Shown here in pieces: positions 1 to 8,838 of a DNA stretch of 64,000 bases. This DNA comes from Aricia agestis (taxonomy: Eukaryota > Arthropoda > Insecta > Lepidoptera > Lycaenidae). Position 1 is the stretch's first letter, and every line of letters begins with the position of its first letter. The stretch lies in the NCBI RefSeq assembly GCF_905147365.1, contig NC_056409.1:18419001-18483000 (forward strand), written 5' to 3'. The translations under genes were made by a program, and so were the position numbers. The notes below the pieces were generated by a model, which saw only the letters and a list, made by a program, of their open reading frames with translations, made no database searches and was not told the DNA's origin.

Positions 1-112
1 CGCTGTTTATTGTCTGAGAATTGAATTCAATACTTCGTTGATGTCAATACCCAAATTCTGCTGCTCAATGCAATCTTTGTTCCAGGTCAAAACCGTCAAA
101 CGTATTTTATTA

Positions 113-315
113 CTAGATAATGCCCGCAACTTCTTTGCGCCAAAATTAGTTTATCGCGCGGGAACCGTACCTTATTCCGGGATAAAGAGTATCCTATGTC
201 CTTTATTTCCGGGACTCAAAATATCTCCATACCCAGCAAAATCGGTTCAGCGGTTTAGGCGTGAAGAGGTAACAGACAGACAGACACACTTTCGCATTTA
301 TAATGTTAGTATGGA
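113..315 (-). mobile_element. Non-autonomous Helitron-like element, copy 1
   Basis: Read on the minus strand it starts with TC (complement of GA at 314-315), runs through a pyrimidine-purine run that appears as cagacagacagacaca on the plus strand, and ends in CTAG (113-116). The bases flanking it are A and T, as expected for Helitron insertion between A and T without target duplication. The inner part shares the 'gcccgcaac...ttgcgcc' hairpin and the 'gcgcgggaaccgta' block with copies at 5882, 22716, 36605 and the split copy at 47480/50165. No helicase gene is present, so it would depend on a Helitron elsewhere. A 104-codon open frame across it is incidental. Confidence 0.75.
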
Positions 316-1652
316 TAACATATCAAATCTAGGTTTGATAATAGATATATAAATATGTCTAACTCATTCTGATTGGTACTCCAAAAGTTTGTAATTTCTT
401 TGACGCAAAAAAGGATACTATCATTTGATGATATATTTTGATTTGAGAATTGACCGAATCAAATAAGAAATAACGCTGGAAACTGGATATCAATAGATAA
501 AATAAAAAACATAATATAAAATCGTTCGAATACAAATATTTTAGTCTTTTAAAAAGATAAATCCACCGTTATATCGTGAGCTCTAACCTTAATTTTCAAT
601 ATTACATTCTATTGTTTTACAAATTGCTAATAAATATTGTTTAACGGCACAATTTCAAAGGCTGTAAAATGTAAAAGGATTGTAAGTTAGGTTTATTGCA
701 CAATAAGACTAAAATTTTATAGTGTTTTAAACAATGAAGGCCTCTGTATCGTAATTCTCAATTAATAGTGATCTTTGTCGGTTGTACTTTAACTGTCTAA
801 GTTTTCATAAATTTTACAGAGTATTTAATTTTTTCGTTGATTATTATTTATTTTAAACATTTTTCCTCAAAGTTCAATACTAAACATTTTATCATAAAAA
901 CTGAATTTAAGTAAATAAAGAGTTTGGCAGAAAACGCATGGATTTATTTTTCAATATTCATGAAATGAAAGTATTAGTCAAGAAATATTTTTGAATGCGG
1001 CCGTAAAGAAGTTAAACAGAGTTTGTACTTAGTATTCTAGTCATTTGCTGTTGAAAACCGAGCAAAACTGAAAAACATCGAGCTTAATACGATTTTTTAC
1101 TTCAAAACTTTTGTATACAAGATAGAAAACAAAATCCAGCGACACACACTTTCATTCAATAACGTTTTTTGTGAATCTGGGCCAAGTGGCTGACTCCTAC
1201 GCAAAGGTTGCTTTTATATTCATTCGTGAATATATCTGCCACACTAGCTTTTAAGGATTACACCCACTATTTTGCAAAATGTGGGTTTTCTAGCGACAAA
1301 ATGACTGGAGCTCCGTGTGAAATGGTTTACCGGCTAAAATATGTGGTATGTTTTTTGGTTTGTGTTGTGGTTTACTAATATTAAATAGTCTATTAGAAGT
1401 TACACCTAAATCATTGTCCCTGGATTTCATTTCTACACTCCAGTATGCTTTTAAGATTTTTATGCACAAGACCGAATAAAAATTCACAGTTTTGTAAAAC
1501 ACAATCTTAATTACACGAGTACTTTACATATTATCTTCTCTGTCAATTGAAATTATACGCTTATGCAATTTTCTCCTCGGAGAAACCTCCTCTCTTGTTC
1601 ACCAAATCCCGAATCTCTTTTCCTGTAGTCCTTTAACTTACACTGTATGTAG
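316..1652. other. AT-rich stretch, nothing recognised
   Basis: Unassigned AT-rich sequence with no long open frame, no paired splice-site exon I could support, and no inverted or tandem repeat of note. Likely intronic or intergenic. Confidence 0.4.
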
Positions 1653-1808
1653 TCCATTGAAATGTTACAATTTAAGGACCGAATATTGCATTTATTAGAG
1701 GACGCAATTTTATTTTTGGGACATGTAGGGGGGGGGGGGGGGGTCAATAGAAGCTTAACCTCAAGTTTGTGGGGTCGCCACTCTTGTATCCCGTAACATT
1801 TCAATGGA
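1653..1808. repeat. Short inverted-repeat element with 16-G run
   Basis: The 16 bases at 1653-1668 (tccattgaaatgttac) are the exact reverse complement of 1793-1808, giving a 156-base MITE-like unit. It contains an uninterrupted run of 16 guanines at 1728-1743. No copy was recognised elsewhere in the window, so its family status is uncertain. Confidence 0.45.
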
Positions 1809-2397
1809 ACTTTAATCTTTATTTTTGTGATTTATGTACCTACAATCTACATATTACATAAATAAATTGTGACGTTTATGGCACATCAAAACCGTCCACA
1901 TTTGACCACATAAAGAACTACAAAGGGCAGGAAGTAATCACAGTAACCACGTAAACAACGAACTTGCGCGGAAACGCTCGCATTATGCGTAATGAAATTC
2001 AGCTCAAACGCTCCCGTGTTTATGTTGTACATACATTAACTGAAACAATTAAACATTTGTACTCGTACATCATTGGGACGTAAACATGAACTATATGCGA
2101 CTTGAGGCGGGTGTTGAGAGCTATGCATATTTATCGTCTTCGGCTTGTTATATGCGGCCATCATGCATTATGATTCCTGATACATTATATTACTTTTAGA
2201 AATATAGTTGGTGTATCTATTAAATGAAAAATGTTATTGTGTTACTTGAAAATATAATTTTGATGGTTGCGGGAAGTCTTAGTTGTTTTTTTTTTCAGTA
2301 AAACTGCTAGAATACGTCGAGTAGGTTATGAGCCCAGGACTCTTTCACTGCTTCTTGATAAAAGTGAGGATGGTGACTTTTTAAGTTCCGGGAAAAA

Positions 2398-2732
2398 CCA
2401 TAAAGTTAATATACTAAGCCTACTACTAAAATACCAGGAAAAACCATAAAGTTAATAATCTCGAGTTGTCAAACGAAACCGAAATTGATTTACGTTAAAA
2501 ATTTGTTTACGTATACACTTACACAAGCATCTTTCTAAGAGTTTTTTATTTTCAACATTAAATTGTCAACGTGCCGATAAGTGCCGACTGGACGTCAAAC
2601 AGATAAAAAAAAATAGTTCTGCTGTCATATATCACACGTCTCTTTTTACCACGCAGTGTTACTGATAGTGCCATCTCGCTTGCTCAGACCTTTGTTTCTC
2701 TATTCCGCTAGGTAAGTATATTAACTTTATGG
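2398..2732. mobile_element. MITE family with ccataaagttaata termini, copy 1
   Basis: Terminal inverted repeats ccataaagttaata (2398, repeated at 2444) and tattaactttatgg (ending 2732). The interior (gtcaacgtgcc, gccgactggacgtcaaa, ccgctaggta) is clearly related to 27776-28074, so two dispersed copies lie in this window. The left end appears twice, 46 bases apart, which suggests a small tandem duplication or a second element end. A shorter related inverted pair lies near 25147-25193. Confidence 0.65.
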
Positions 2733-3268
2733 GAAAAACATAGAATATTTTTTAATCCCGAAAAAATCTACGGTTCCCAAGCTATAAACAAACTTCCGTG
2801 CAAGAAAATTGTATGAAAGAGAAAAGAAATATCCCAGAAAGATGCAAAAAAAAAAACAAAGATCCATGGAATAGATATAGTAGACTATTCTTTATACTAC
2901 ACTATCACTTGGTAGTTGGTACTAATCATAATGAAGCGTGGTCATTACGTTTACGAGTATAATGATTCGGCAGTCGGTGTGGTTGCGCCTCGCGTGCCTT
3001 CTGCTATCTAACTACCATCTTACACGGAATCCTACTAGTTTCAGATTTTTGTTAGCTGCTTAAAGTTTCTAAAGCCCAATTCCCGTATTTTCCTTTACCA
3101 CAGTAAACACATTATTATCTTTTTTCATCAGTGATTAACGCGAGTACGCGTTTTATGTAAATTATCAAATTCTGAACTTGGCTAGTTAAAGAGCAAAAAG
3201 TTGTGATATCAAAAGGGGTCCGTACACTACTGTTTTTGCTAGACAGAATTTATATAAAAATTAAGGCC

Positions 3269-3444
3269 CTGTCTGCACTGCGAATTCTAACCGCGCTGAT
3301 TTTTTTACGCAATTCTGTAACATGTGCGGATACTCTCAAGAGATTCAATGATCTTTTGAGAGTATCCACACTGCCAATGAAAAAATTGTAAGAATAAATA
3401 TGTGAAATTAAAAATCGCGCGTTTAAAATTCACAGTGCGGACAG
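3269..3444. mobile_element. MITE with 21-base imperfect terminal inverted repeats
   Basis: Left end 3270-3290 (tgtctgcactgcgaatt...) pairs with 3423-3443. A second, internal hairpin at about 3328-3367 is built on ggatactctcaa / gagagtatcc. The heptamer TAAGGCC occurs at 3262-3268 and again at 3449-3455, and may be a target duplication offset by four bases. Confidence 0.55.
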
Positions 3445-3456
3445 ATCCTAAGGCCC

Positions 3457-3555
3457 CACACAAAACTGCGAATTCGCATCGCATCGCAATAATCTGCAAC
3501 AAAACTCATACTAAAAATAACATTGCGATGCGATGCCAATTCGCAGTTTTGTGTG
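3457..3555. mobile_element. Palindromic element (cacacaaaactgcg ends)
   Basis: About 32-base arms: cacacaaaactgcgaattcg at the left pairs with the end at 3555 (cagttttgtgtg). It lies directly downstream of the previous element. The centre is only some 35 bases, so the whole unit can fold as one hairpin. Confidence 0.55.
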
Positions 3556-3557
3556 AG

Positions 3558-3627
3558 TACTGAGAGCCCTTAATCGAACACAACGTGAAAACACGTAGCA
3601 GTTATTCGACATCGGGGGCTCTCAGTA
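3558..3627. repeat. Small inverted repeat (tactgagagccc)
   Basis: tactgagagccc (3558-3569) is exactly inverted at 3616-3627 (gggctctcagta). It is the third palindromic unit in a row, which suggests preferred insertion next to or inside such elements. Confidence 0.45.
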
Positions 3628-3984
3628 TCAGAAAATATGAGGAAAGTTTCCCCGTGATTCGTGAACTTACGAATTAGCATGGAAAGTGGCGAATCGCCCC
3701 AAAAGTAGCGCTCGCCAAATTATCTCCAACATCTTATTTAATTAACTCCACAAAATAATGGCCGGTGCCGGTTTCGAATAAGATTGCGATTGAATAGACG
3801 ACCTTGTTTAACGATTCGAGACCTTTATTAAAATTTCAAATTATATTAGCGAAAAGAGGTCTGCCCGTTCTCTCTTACAATTTTATTTTTCTGGATTTTA
3901 CAAGTTTTTATTTTTTCTGTTTCTATAAAAATATTACGACAAGGTTTTTTTCTAAGCTGACTGTGGCGGTTTTCTAATGTTCGG

Positions 3985-4258
3985 GCCACACTAACGTCAA
4001 ACGCCGTTAATTATCGCGTTGTTGGACGTTAGCCGTAGGTGTAGCCACAATTTAACGCGATAATTTTCAACGGTGTTTACAATGCCGTTTTCCGTTTGGC
4101 GATAGCTCTAGTGGCGGTACATCAAAGATATTAACGCGAGAATTAATGCCGTTTTCAACGCCGTTGGGCATTAAACGTTGACCGTTCAAGTGTAGCCACC
4201 CACTTTAACGCGTTAAAATTATCGCAATAATTGTCGCGTTGTTGGGCATTGACGTTAA
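3985..4258. repeat. Internally repetitive element rich in taacgcg and gccgtt
   Basis: The stretch repeats the motifs gtgtagccac (about 4037 and 4190), taacgcgttaa/taacgcgata and cgttgttggrcgtt. Both ends carry taacgtcaa-like sequence in opposite orientation. It looks like a degenerate MITE, but exact ends could not be fixed. Confidence 0.35.
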
Positions 4259-4344
4259 GCGCGTCGGTATATATACGACAGCTGAAATGTATCACGTGGG
4301 CTCCGGCCTGACCGGGCATACCACCTCGCTCGGTCGGAAGATCA
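4259..4344 (+). repeat. Dispersed repeat (tatatatacgacagctgaaa), copy 1
   Basis: This block reappears inverted at about 54074-54160 (tttcagctgtcgtatatata) and partly at 5425-5474 (cctgaccgatacgacctcgc). It contains ggcctgaccgggcataccac, part of an imperfect palindrome built on cggtcggaa. Class unknown; probably the end of a dispersed element. Confidence 0.45.
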
Positions 4345-4419
4345 ATTCTTTTGTGGTTACCACTGTATACCATATTCTCACACTGGAGACCCCGACATGA
4401 TATTCTCACACTGACATCA

Positions 4420-4439
4420 GGGGGCACGGGCGTGCCCCC
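4420..4439. repeat. Perfect 9-base GC hairpin
   Basis: gggggcacg and cgtgccccc separated by two bases. It is unusually GC-rich for this background, just downstream of a dispersed repeat. No function is evident. Confidence 0.4.
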
Positions 4440-4948
4440 GCCAAGATGAGCCAAGGGTGTATACGCGAAAGGGTTTCGTCGTATTTTTGAACCCTCGTAA
4501 CTTTGGTTTAAATAATGCCAGATGGTTGAAATTTTAAGATTTATTATTTCAGCTTATATTTTAAAGCTATGAATATTATAAGGTATCTACTAGAAGTTGG
4601 CTACCACTGCTACCACTTCGTAATGCCGAAATTCCCGGGAAACAGATGATTCAGACAGATATAGATGGACAGGCAATGAAGTCTTAGTAATAGTGTCCTA
4701 TTTTAACCCTAAAAAGAACACTATGCCGCTTAAGAAGTTTTCACTTCAATGAGCTAAGAAGCGCGCGGAAACTAGTCCGCGACGAACAATACTTGGAATC
4801 AGTAAGGAAAAAATTATCAGATTCGCTTCGTCCGGAATAAGCATTAATTTCTATTTGATTTTCCTTGTCCTACTTTCATAGTTTACCCCTCGCCCTGAAG
4901 AAATAAGTTTGTTATTAACTGCAACAGTTTAACTTACAACAAAATGTA

Positions 4949-4958
4949 AAGTTTATAA
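4949..4958 (+). promoter_or_regulatory. Possible TATA-like motif upstream of H4
   Basis: A tttataaat string lies about 25 bases before the H4 ATG. If it worked as a TATA box, transcription would start almost at the ATG, so its role is doubtful. No other core promoter motif stood out. Confidence 0.2.
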
Positions 4959-4980
4959 ATGTGGCATTCAGCTAGCGACG

Positions 4981-5292
4981 ATGACGGGACGCGGTAAAGG
5001 AGGGAAAGGCCTGGGGAAGGGGGGAGCTAAACGCCACCGAAAAGTACTCCGAGACAACATCCAGGGGATCACGAAGCCCGCGATCAGGAGACTGGCGAGG
5101 CGAGGCGGTGTCAAGAGGATATCCGGGCTCATCTACGAGGAGACACGCGGGGTTCTGAAGGTTTTCCTGGAGAATGTAATCCGGGACGCCATGACGTACA
5201 CGGAGCACGCGAAACGGAAGACCGTGACGGCGATGGACGTGGTCTACGCGCTGAAGATACAAGGCCGCACTTTGTACGGCTTCGGAGGATAA
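4981..5292 (+). CDS. H4: Histone H4, intronless, two unusual substitutions
   Basis: Encodes a complete 103-residue histone H4 (102 after Met removal), the nucleosome core protein that pairs with H3. The N-terminal acetylatable tail (K5, K8, K12, K16, K20), the histone fold and the C-terminal YGFGG end are all present. Compared with the near-universal insect H4 I see two changes in mature numbering: V70M (ATG in place of a valine codon) and R92I (ATA), each reachable by one base change from a common codon. There is no intron. The canonical histone 3' stem-loop is not visible after the stop, nor is AATAAA within about 200 bases. The gene stands alone, with no H3, H2A, H2B or H1 in the window. 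A 12-base direct repeat, aaaatgtaaagt, flanks it at 4941-4952 and 5321-5332, each 28 bases from the coding sequence. It may be an orphan or replacement-type H4, or a retrocopy under relaxed selection; the full frame favours a working or recently working gene. Confidence 0.9.
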   Translation: MTGRGKGGKGLGKGGAKRHRKVLRDNIQGITKPAIRRLARRGGVKRISGLIYEETRGVLKVFLENVIRDAMTYTEHAKRKTVTAMDVVYALKIQGRTLYGFGG

Positions 5293-5424
5293 TTACATAA
5301 TATACTATAACTATTACACTAAAATGTAAAGTCTTAATTATGTCGTTAGTTTCGTATGAAAGACGACATCGTAGCGGACCAAACAGTGTACAATCCTGAA
5401 TCATGCTATCGAACTTTCTGAGGA

Positions 5425-5474
5425 TGGGGGCTTTGGCCTGACCGATACGACCTCGCGCAGTCGGATTATCTTCC
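5425..5474 (+). repeat. Fragment of the 4259/54074 dispersed repeat
   Basis: Short match to the ggcctgaccg...cctcgc...gtcgga part of the repeat at 4259-4344, shortly downstream of the H4 gene. Confidence 0.35.
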
Positions 5475-5881
5475 ATCGTGGCCTCCACTCACATTCCCAC
5501 AACATTATCATGAAGCTCGTCTCTAGAAGATCTGAATCGTAGGAAAGTACCTATAACAGCAATTGTTTCTGTCATGTTTCACAGTTACATTTCTTTCAAG
5601 AATCGCAACTGCTAAAAAAATATTATCATAACAGCATTTATACGAGCATTTCGTAATATACCCGTGAACTTTTAATATCCCAAATAGCAAATGTGGTGTT
5701 AAAATTCTACAAAGCAGATAGTCTGAGAATTCAGCACGCATAAAATGCGAGATATTTATTACAAAACGAAGAACAAAAGTGTGTTTCTCTGAATTGTGTC
5801 AAGGACATAGACAAGGATGACCCCAGGGGTTCGAGAGTTTCTGTCGACGCTACTTCCGGACCAAGACTTGTTCGGATCTAA

Positions 5882-6100
5882 CTAGATGACGCCCGCAACT
5901 CCGTTGCGCCAAAATTCGTTTATCGCGCGGGAACCGTGCATTTTTCCGGGATAAAAAGTATCCTATGTCCTTTCCCGGGACTCAAAGTATCTCCATGACA
6001 AATTTCAACAAAATCGGTTCAACGGTTTGGGCGTGAAGAGGTAATGTGAAGAGGTAACAGACAGACAGACGGACACGCTTTCGCATTTATAATACTAGAA
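5882..6100 (-). mobile_element. Non-autonomous Helitron-like element, copy 2
   Basis: CTAG begins at 5882, followed by the gacgcccgcaactccgttgc hairpin and the cgcgcgggaaccgt block. The run acagacagacagacgg and 'tcgcatttataata' mark the 5' end of the minus-strand element. The last bases (actagaa) differ from the usual tagtatgga/tagtataga, so this end is slightly decayed. A 10-base internal duplication (gtgaagaggtaa twice) is visible. Confidence 0.7.
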
Positions 6101-6149
6101 TTTGTAAAGTATGGATTCCATATTATGTTTTATGACAAAATACAAAAAA

Positions 6150-6224
6150 TCAATTTTTGCCTATTTTCGCTCTATAACGGTACGGAACCCTCCGTGCGCG
6201 AGTTTGACTCGCACTTGGCCGATG
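6150..6224 (+). repeat. Fragment of the 'cgagtttgactcgcacttgg' dispersed repeat
   Basis: Matches the 3' end of the longer copy at 56835-57266, including ggtacggaaccct and the palindromic gagt(t/c)tgactc. Only the terminal part is present. Confidence 0.6.
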
Positions 6225-6950
6225 TTTTTATTTATTAACAACGCTTGATATAAAACTTACATTATGCTGAAGTAGCTGAGTTTGAAACGCTTAATAAAAC
6301 AAGCTGCCGCTGAAATTAATATCATGATATTATTCAAGTTTTCATAAAGTTTTTTTATGATAAAAGAGAATTTGTTTTAAAATTATTCCCGCAAAAGTGT
6401 CGGGTTTAAACGCTTAGTTAAAATTAAATGGGCCAGTCTCGCGCAGTGACCAACGGTTTTGTAATTTTTGGGATTTAATTTTTTATGATGATATTTTCTA
6501 CACCTCTGCTGTACTACATAACTGAACGATTTTTTTAAACTGGTGAACTTTGTTGAGCGCCGCTAAAAATATATTCATACCAACATTAAAAAACACAAAG
6601 TATAGCTGTTACATCCAGGATAGTTTTTAGAAACAAAAATTATATGTTTCCGGCACGACAATAGAATGTTGGCGCCACAAAGTTATAAAAACATTTGTTA
6701 AGGTATATTTAAATTAATTTTTAGCCTAAACTGAAGTTGTTAAATTTTCCACCAGCATGGTGAATGTACTAAGTTTTTCTTTGAGTTCGTTTTAATAGCC
6801 TCGATCGTTTCGCCGAAAAGCCATTTGGGCAGTATTCGAAAAGTTTTTTGTTGACTAAAAGATACAGGGGTATAATTTATTTTGGGGTTGTAATTTTACC
6901 TTCACACCAAATCTTTAGCAGTTTAAAGTCACTTCACTTAAAGTCACTTT

Positions 6951-7226
6951 TACCACGTTCTCACAGAAAACCGGCGTGAAACAGCGCTTGCGCTGTGTTT
7001 CGCCGAGTGAGTAAGTTTACCGGAGGCCCAATCCCCTACCCTATTCTCTTCCCTATCTTCCCCTATTCCCTTCCCATCCCTACCCTCCCCTATTACCTTA
7101 TTCCTTCTTAAAAGGCCGGCAACGCACCTGCAGCTCTTCTGATGCTGCGAGTGTCCATGGGCGACGGAAGTTGCTTTCCATCAGGTGACCCGTTTGCTCG
7201 TTTGCCCCCTTATTAGATAAAAAAAA
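6951..7226 (+). mobile_element. SINE-B copy 1 (5' truncated)
   Basis: One of at least five long copies of a retroposon with a conserved head (not complete here), the palindromic segment cagcgcttgcgctgtg, a variable C-rich tract on this strand, the conserved ttaaaaggccggcaacgcac tail block and an A-rich 3' end after gcccccttatt. Other copies lie at 14195, 18766, 38811, 43697 and 50646, with fragments at 23783 and 40492. The final A run supports retroposition. A clear pol III promoter could not be made out. Confidence 0.75.
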
Positions 7227-7369
7227 CTTCATTATCGGTGATTTTATTTGAAAAATAACTTGACAAACGACTACCTCTGTAATATTATTTAAACACTTTA
7301 CCCTCCGCAGTCGGGATAAAATACTTACCAACTTTGGTGCGCGGCCGAAATGCTACATAGAGATAGACT

Positions 7370-7525
7370 AGCCGGTATAAATAGTCAGTACTCAAGATGC
7401 ATATCGGTTTCAAGGCACGGTTCAGGCTCTGTGATTAGTTGGCTGTCAAAATTTGGACCAATAACAGAGCCGAAACGCGTCTTGAGACCGGGTCGCATCT
7501 TTAGTACTGGTTATTTATACCGGCC
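7370..7525. mobile_element. MITE, ends gccggtataaatag
   Basis: The left end gccggtataaatagtcagta (from 7371) pairs with tactggttatttataccggc at the right end. About 30 bases of imperfect terminal inverted repeat enclose roughly 95 bases of unrelated interior. It lies ten bases from the next MITE. Confidence 0.65.
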
Positions 7526-7534
7526 TTAGACATT

Positions 7535-7939
7535 GGTTACACGGTCAGTCTGGCATCAGTTCAGTCCAGTAGTATGATCCAGACTGTAACTCGTGTGATT
7601 CAGATCGTGTAACTCAGTCTTTCCCAAAGTGGGCGATAACGCCCCCTTGTGGGCATTGAAGGTCTATAGGGGGGCGGTGTGGGACCCTAAAAAAATGTGG
7701 GCATTATGTAAAGACTTGGGGGTGATTTATTTCATCTGGATGCATTTTAAATTGAAACAACGGGGGCGCTAAAACATAATTTGTCCTCAATTGTGCAGTA
7801 GACAAAATAAGTTTGGGAACCCCTAAGTGTAACTGTCTGATTGACGGACTGATAATTTTTTATTTAGTATTTACGATCATCATTCTGGCGTCAGTCTCAG
7901 ACTGACTGACTGAACTGATGCTAGACTGACCGTGTAACC
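7535..7939. mobile_element. MITE, ends ggttacacggtcagtctggc, hosting an insertion
   Basis: Terminal inverted repeats of about 32 bases (ggttacacggtcagtc at 7535; gactgaccgtgtaacc ending 7939). The interior is interrupted by the hAT-like element at 7615-7826, so the host MITE is about 185 bases without it. Confidence 0.75.
7615..7826. mobile_element. hAT-like MITE with 8-base target duplication
   Basis: The left end cagtctttcccaaag and the right end (reverse complement ttaggggttcccaaac) resemble hAT termini of the CAGxGGTTCCCAAAC type. The octamer GTGTAACT flanks it at 7607-7614 and 7827-7834, a length typical of hAT transposases. It lies inside the older MITE at 7535-7939. No transposase is encoded. 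Confidence 0.75.
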
Positions 7940-7950
7940 GCGTACTCTTA

Positions 7951-8265
7951 CGGCCGCATTCAGAGACGTTTAATGATGATTAAATTTTAATTTAATGAAG
8001 AGTTTGACAGATAATGTATGGAATAGAGCTTATGTCAATATTTTCATTTAATTACAGCTAACGGTAATTCCCAATATTTGATCTATCTCTGGTTTTGCCC
8101 TACTAGAGATAGGAATAGCTCACATTAGACATTAGAGACATATTATATTTTATGTCAATTGTGAGCTATTCCTATCTCTAGTAGGGCAAAACCAGAGATA
8201 GATCAAATATTGGGAACGGCCGTAAGTAAATACAATATTATTAATTTTCGTCTCTGAGTGCGGCA
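7951..8265. mobile_element. MITE, ends cggccgcattcagagacg, hosting a perfect hairpin
   Basis: The outer left end cggccgcattcagagacg is inverted at about 8248-8265 (cgtctctgagtgcgg). The block agtttgacagataatgtatg is shared with about 10600-10660 and, partly and inverted, with about 34430-34497. The inner hairpin at 8068-8216 interrupts it. Confidence 0.6.
8068..8216. repeat. Perfect 57-base inverted repeat (hairpin)
   Basis: The arms 8068-8124 and 8160-8216 match over all 57 bases and enclose a 35-base loop. The lack of mismatches points to a recent insertion or active sequence correction. A transcript crossing it would give a long double-stranded RNA stem. Confidence 0.8.
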
Positions 8266-8276
8266 GCTAGACACAG

Positions 8277-8446
8277 TTAGGGTCAATTCAGACCGCAACG
8301 TGACGAGGCGAGGCGCGACGCGACGCGACCTAAATTTGTATGGATTTGACAGATGTCGTCAGTGTGAGACGTCTTGCGAATCTGTCAAATCCATACTAAT
8401 TTAGAAATGCATCTACGCGTCGCGTTGCGGTCCGAATTGACCCTAA
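8277..8446. mobile_element. MITE family 'ttagggtcaattcagaccgc', copy 1
   Basis: The left end ttagggtcaattcagaccgc and the right end gcggtccgaattgaccctaa are inverted repeats. A second inner pair (tttgtatggatttgacag / ctgtcaaatccatacta) makes a two-step hairpin. A second copy lies at 55388-55557. The GC-rich segment acgaggcgaggcg follows the left end in both. Confidence 0.75.
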
Positions 8447-8472
8447 ATGTTACATTCACACCCTCCAGTTAA

Positions 8473-8838
8473 GAGTCCGGGTGCCGTCGAAATTTTCATA
8501 CAAACGTAATACCATATTTACCATATTTGAGTTATTATTCAGCTTATGATAGTATTCCTGTACAAAGATTCACTGCAAAATATTGACATACCAAAAAATA
8601 TGAACGATTACAATTTAGTATGTAAATATTGTTATCCTTCATATTTTTTGGTATCTAAATATTGTAATCGTTCATATTTTTTGGTATGTAAATATTTTGC
8701 AGTGAATCTTTGTACAGGAACCTAGGTAATTACTATCTTAAGCTGAATAATAACTCAATTAATATGGTAAATATATTCTCGTATGGGAAATGATCTTGGT
8801 ATTACGATTGTATGAGAATTACGATGGCACCCGGACTC
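8473..8838. mobile_element. MITE, ends gagtccgggtgccgtcg, with inner hairpin
   Basis: The left end gagtccgggtgccgtcg pairs with the end at 8838 (cacccggactc). A long nearly perfect inner pair lies at about 8553-8720 (cctgtacaaagattcactgc / gcagtgaatctttgtacagg), with further inverted copies of taccaaaaaatatgaacg. The termini resemble those of the larger unit at 49038-50164, so both probably belong to one DNA-transposon family. Confidence 0.7.

Noticed and set aside
4951..4958. TATA box of the H4 gene as a firm call
   Set aside because: Too close to the ATG for a normal 5' leader; kept only as a weak motif.
4972..5488. Minus-strand open frames across and beyond the H4 gene
   Set aside because: Shadows of the GC-rich H4 coding sequence; no recognised domain.
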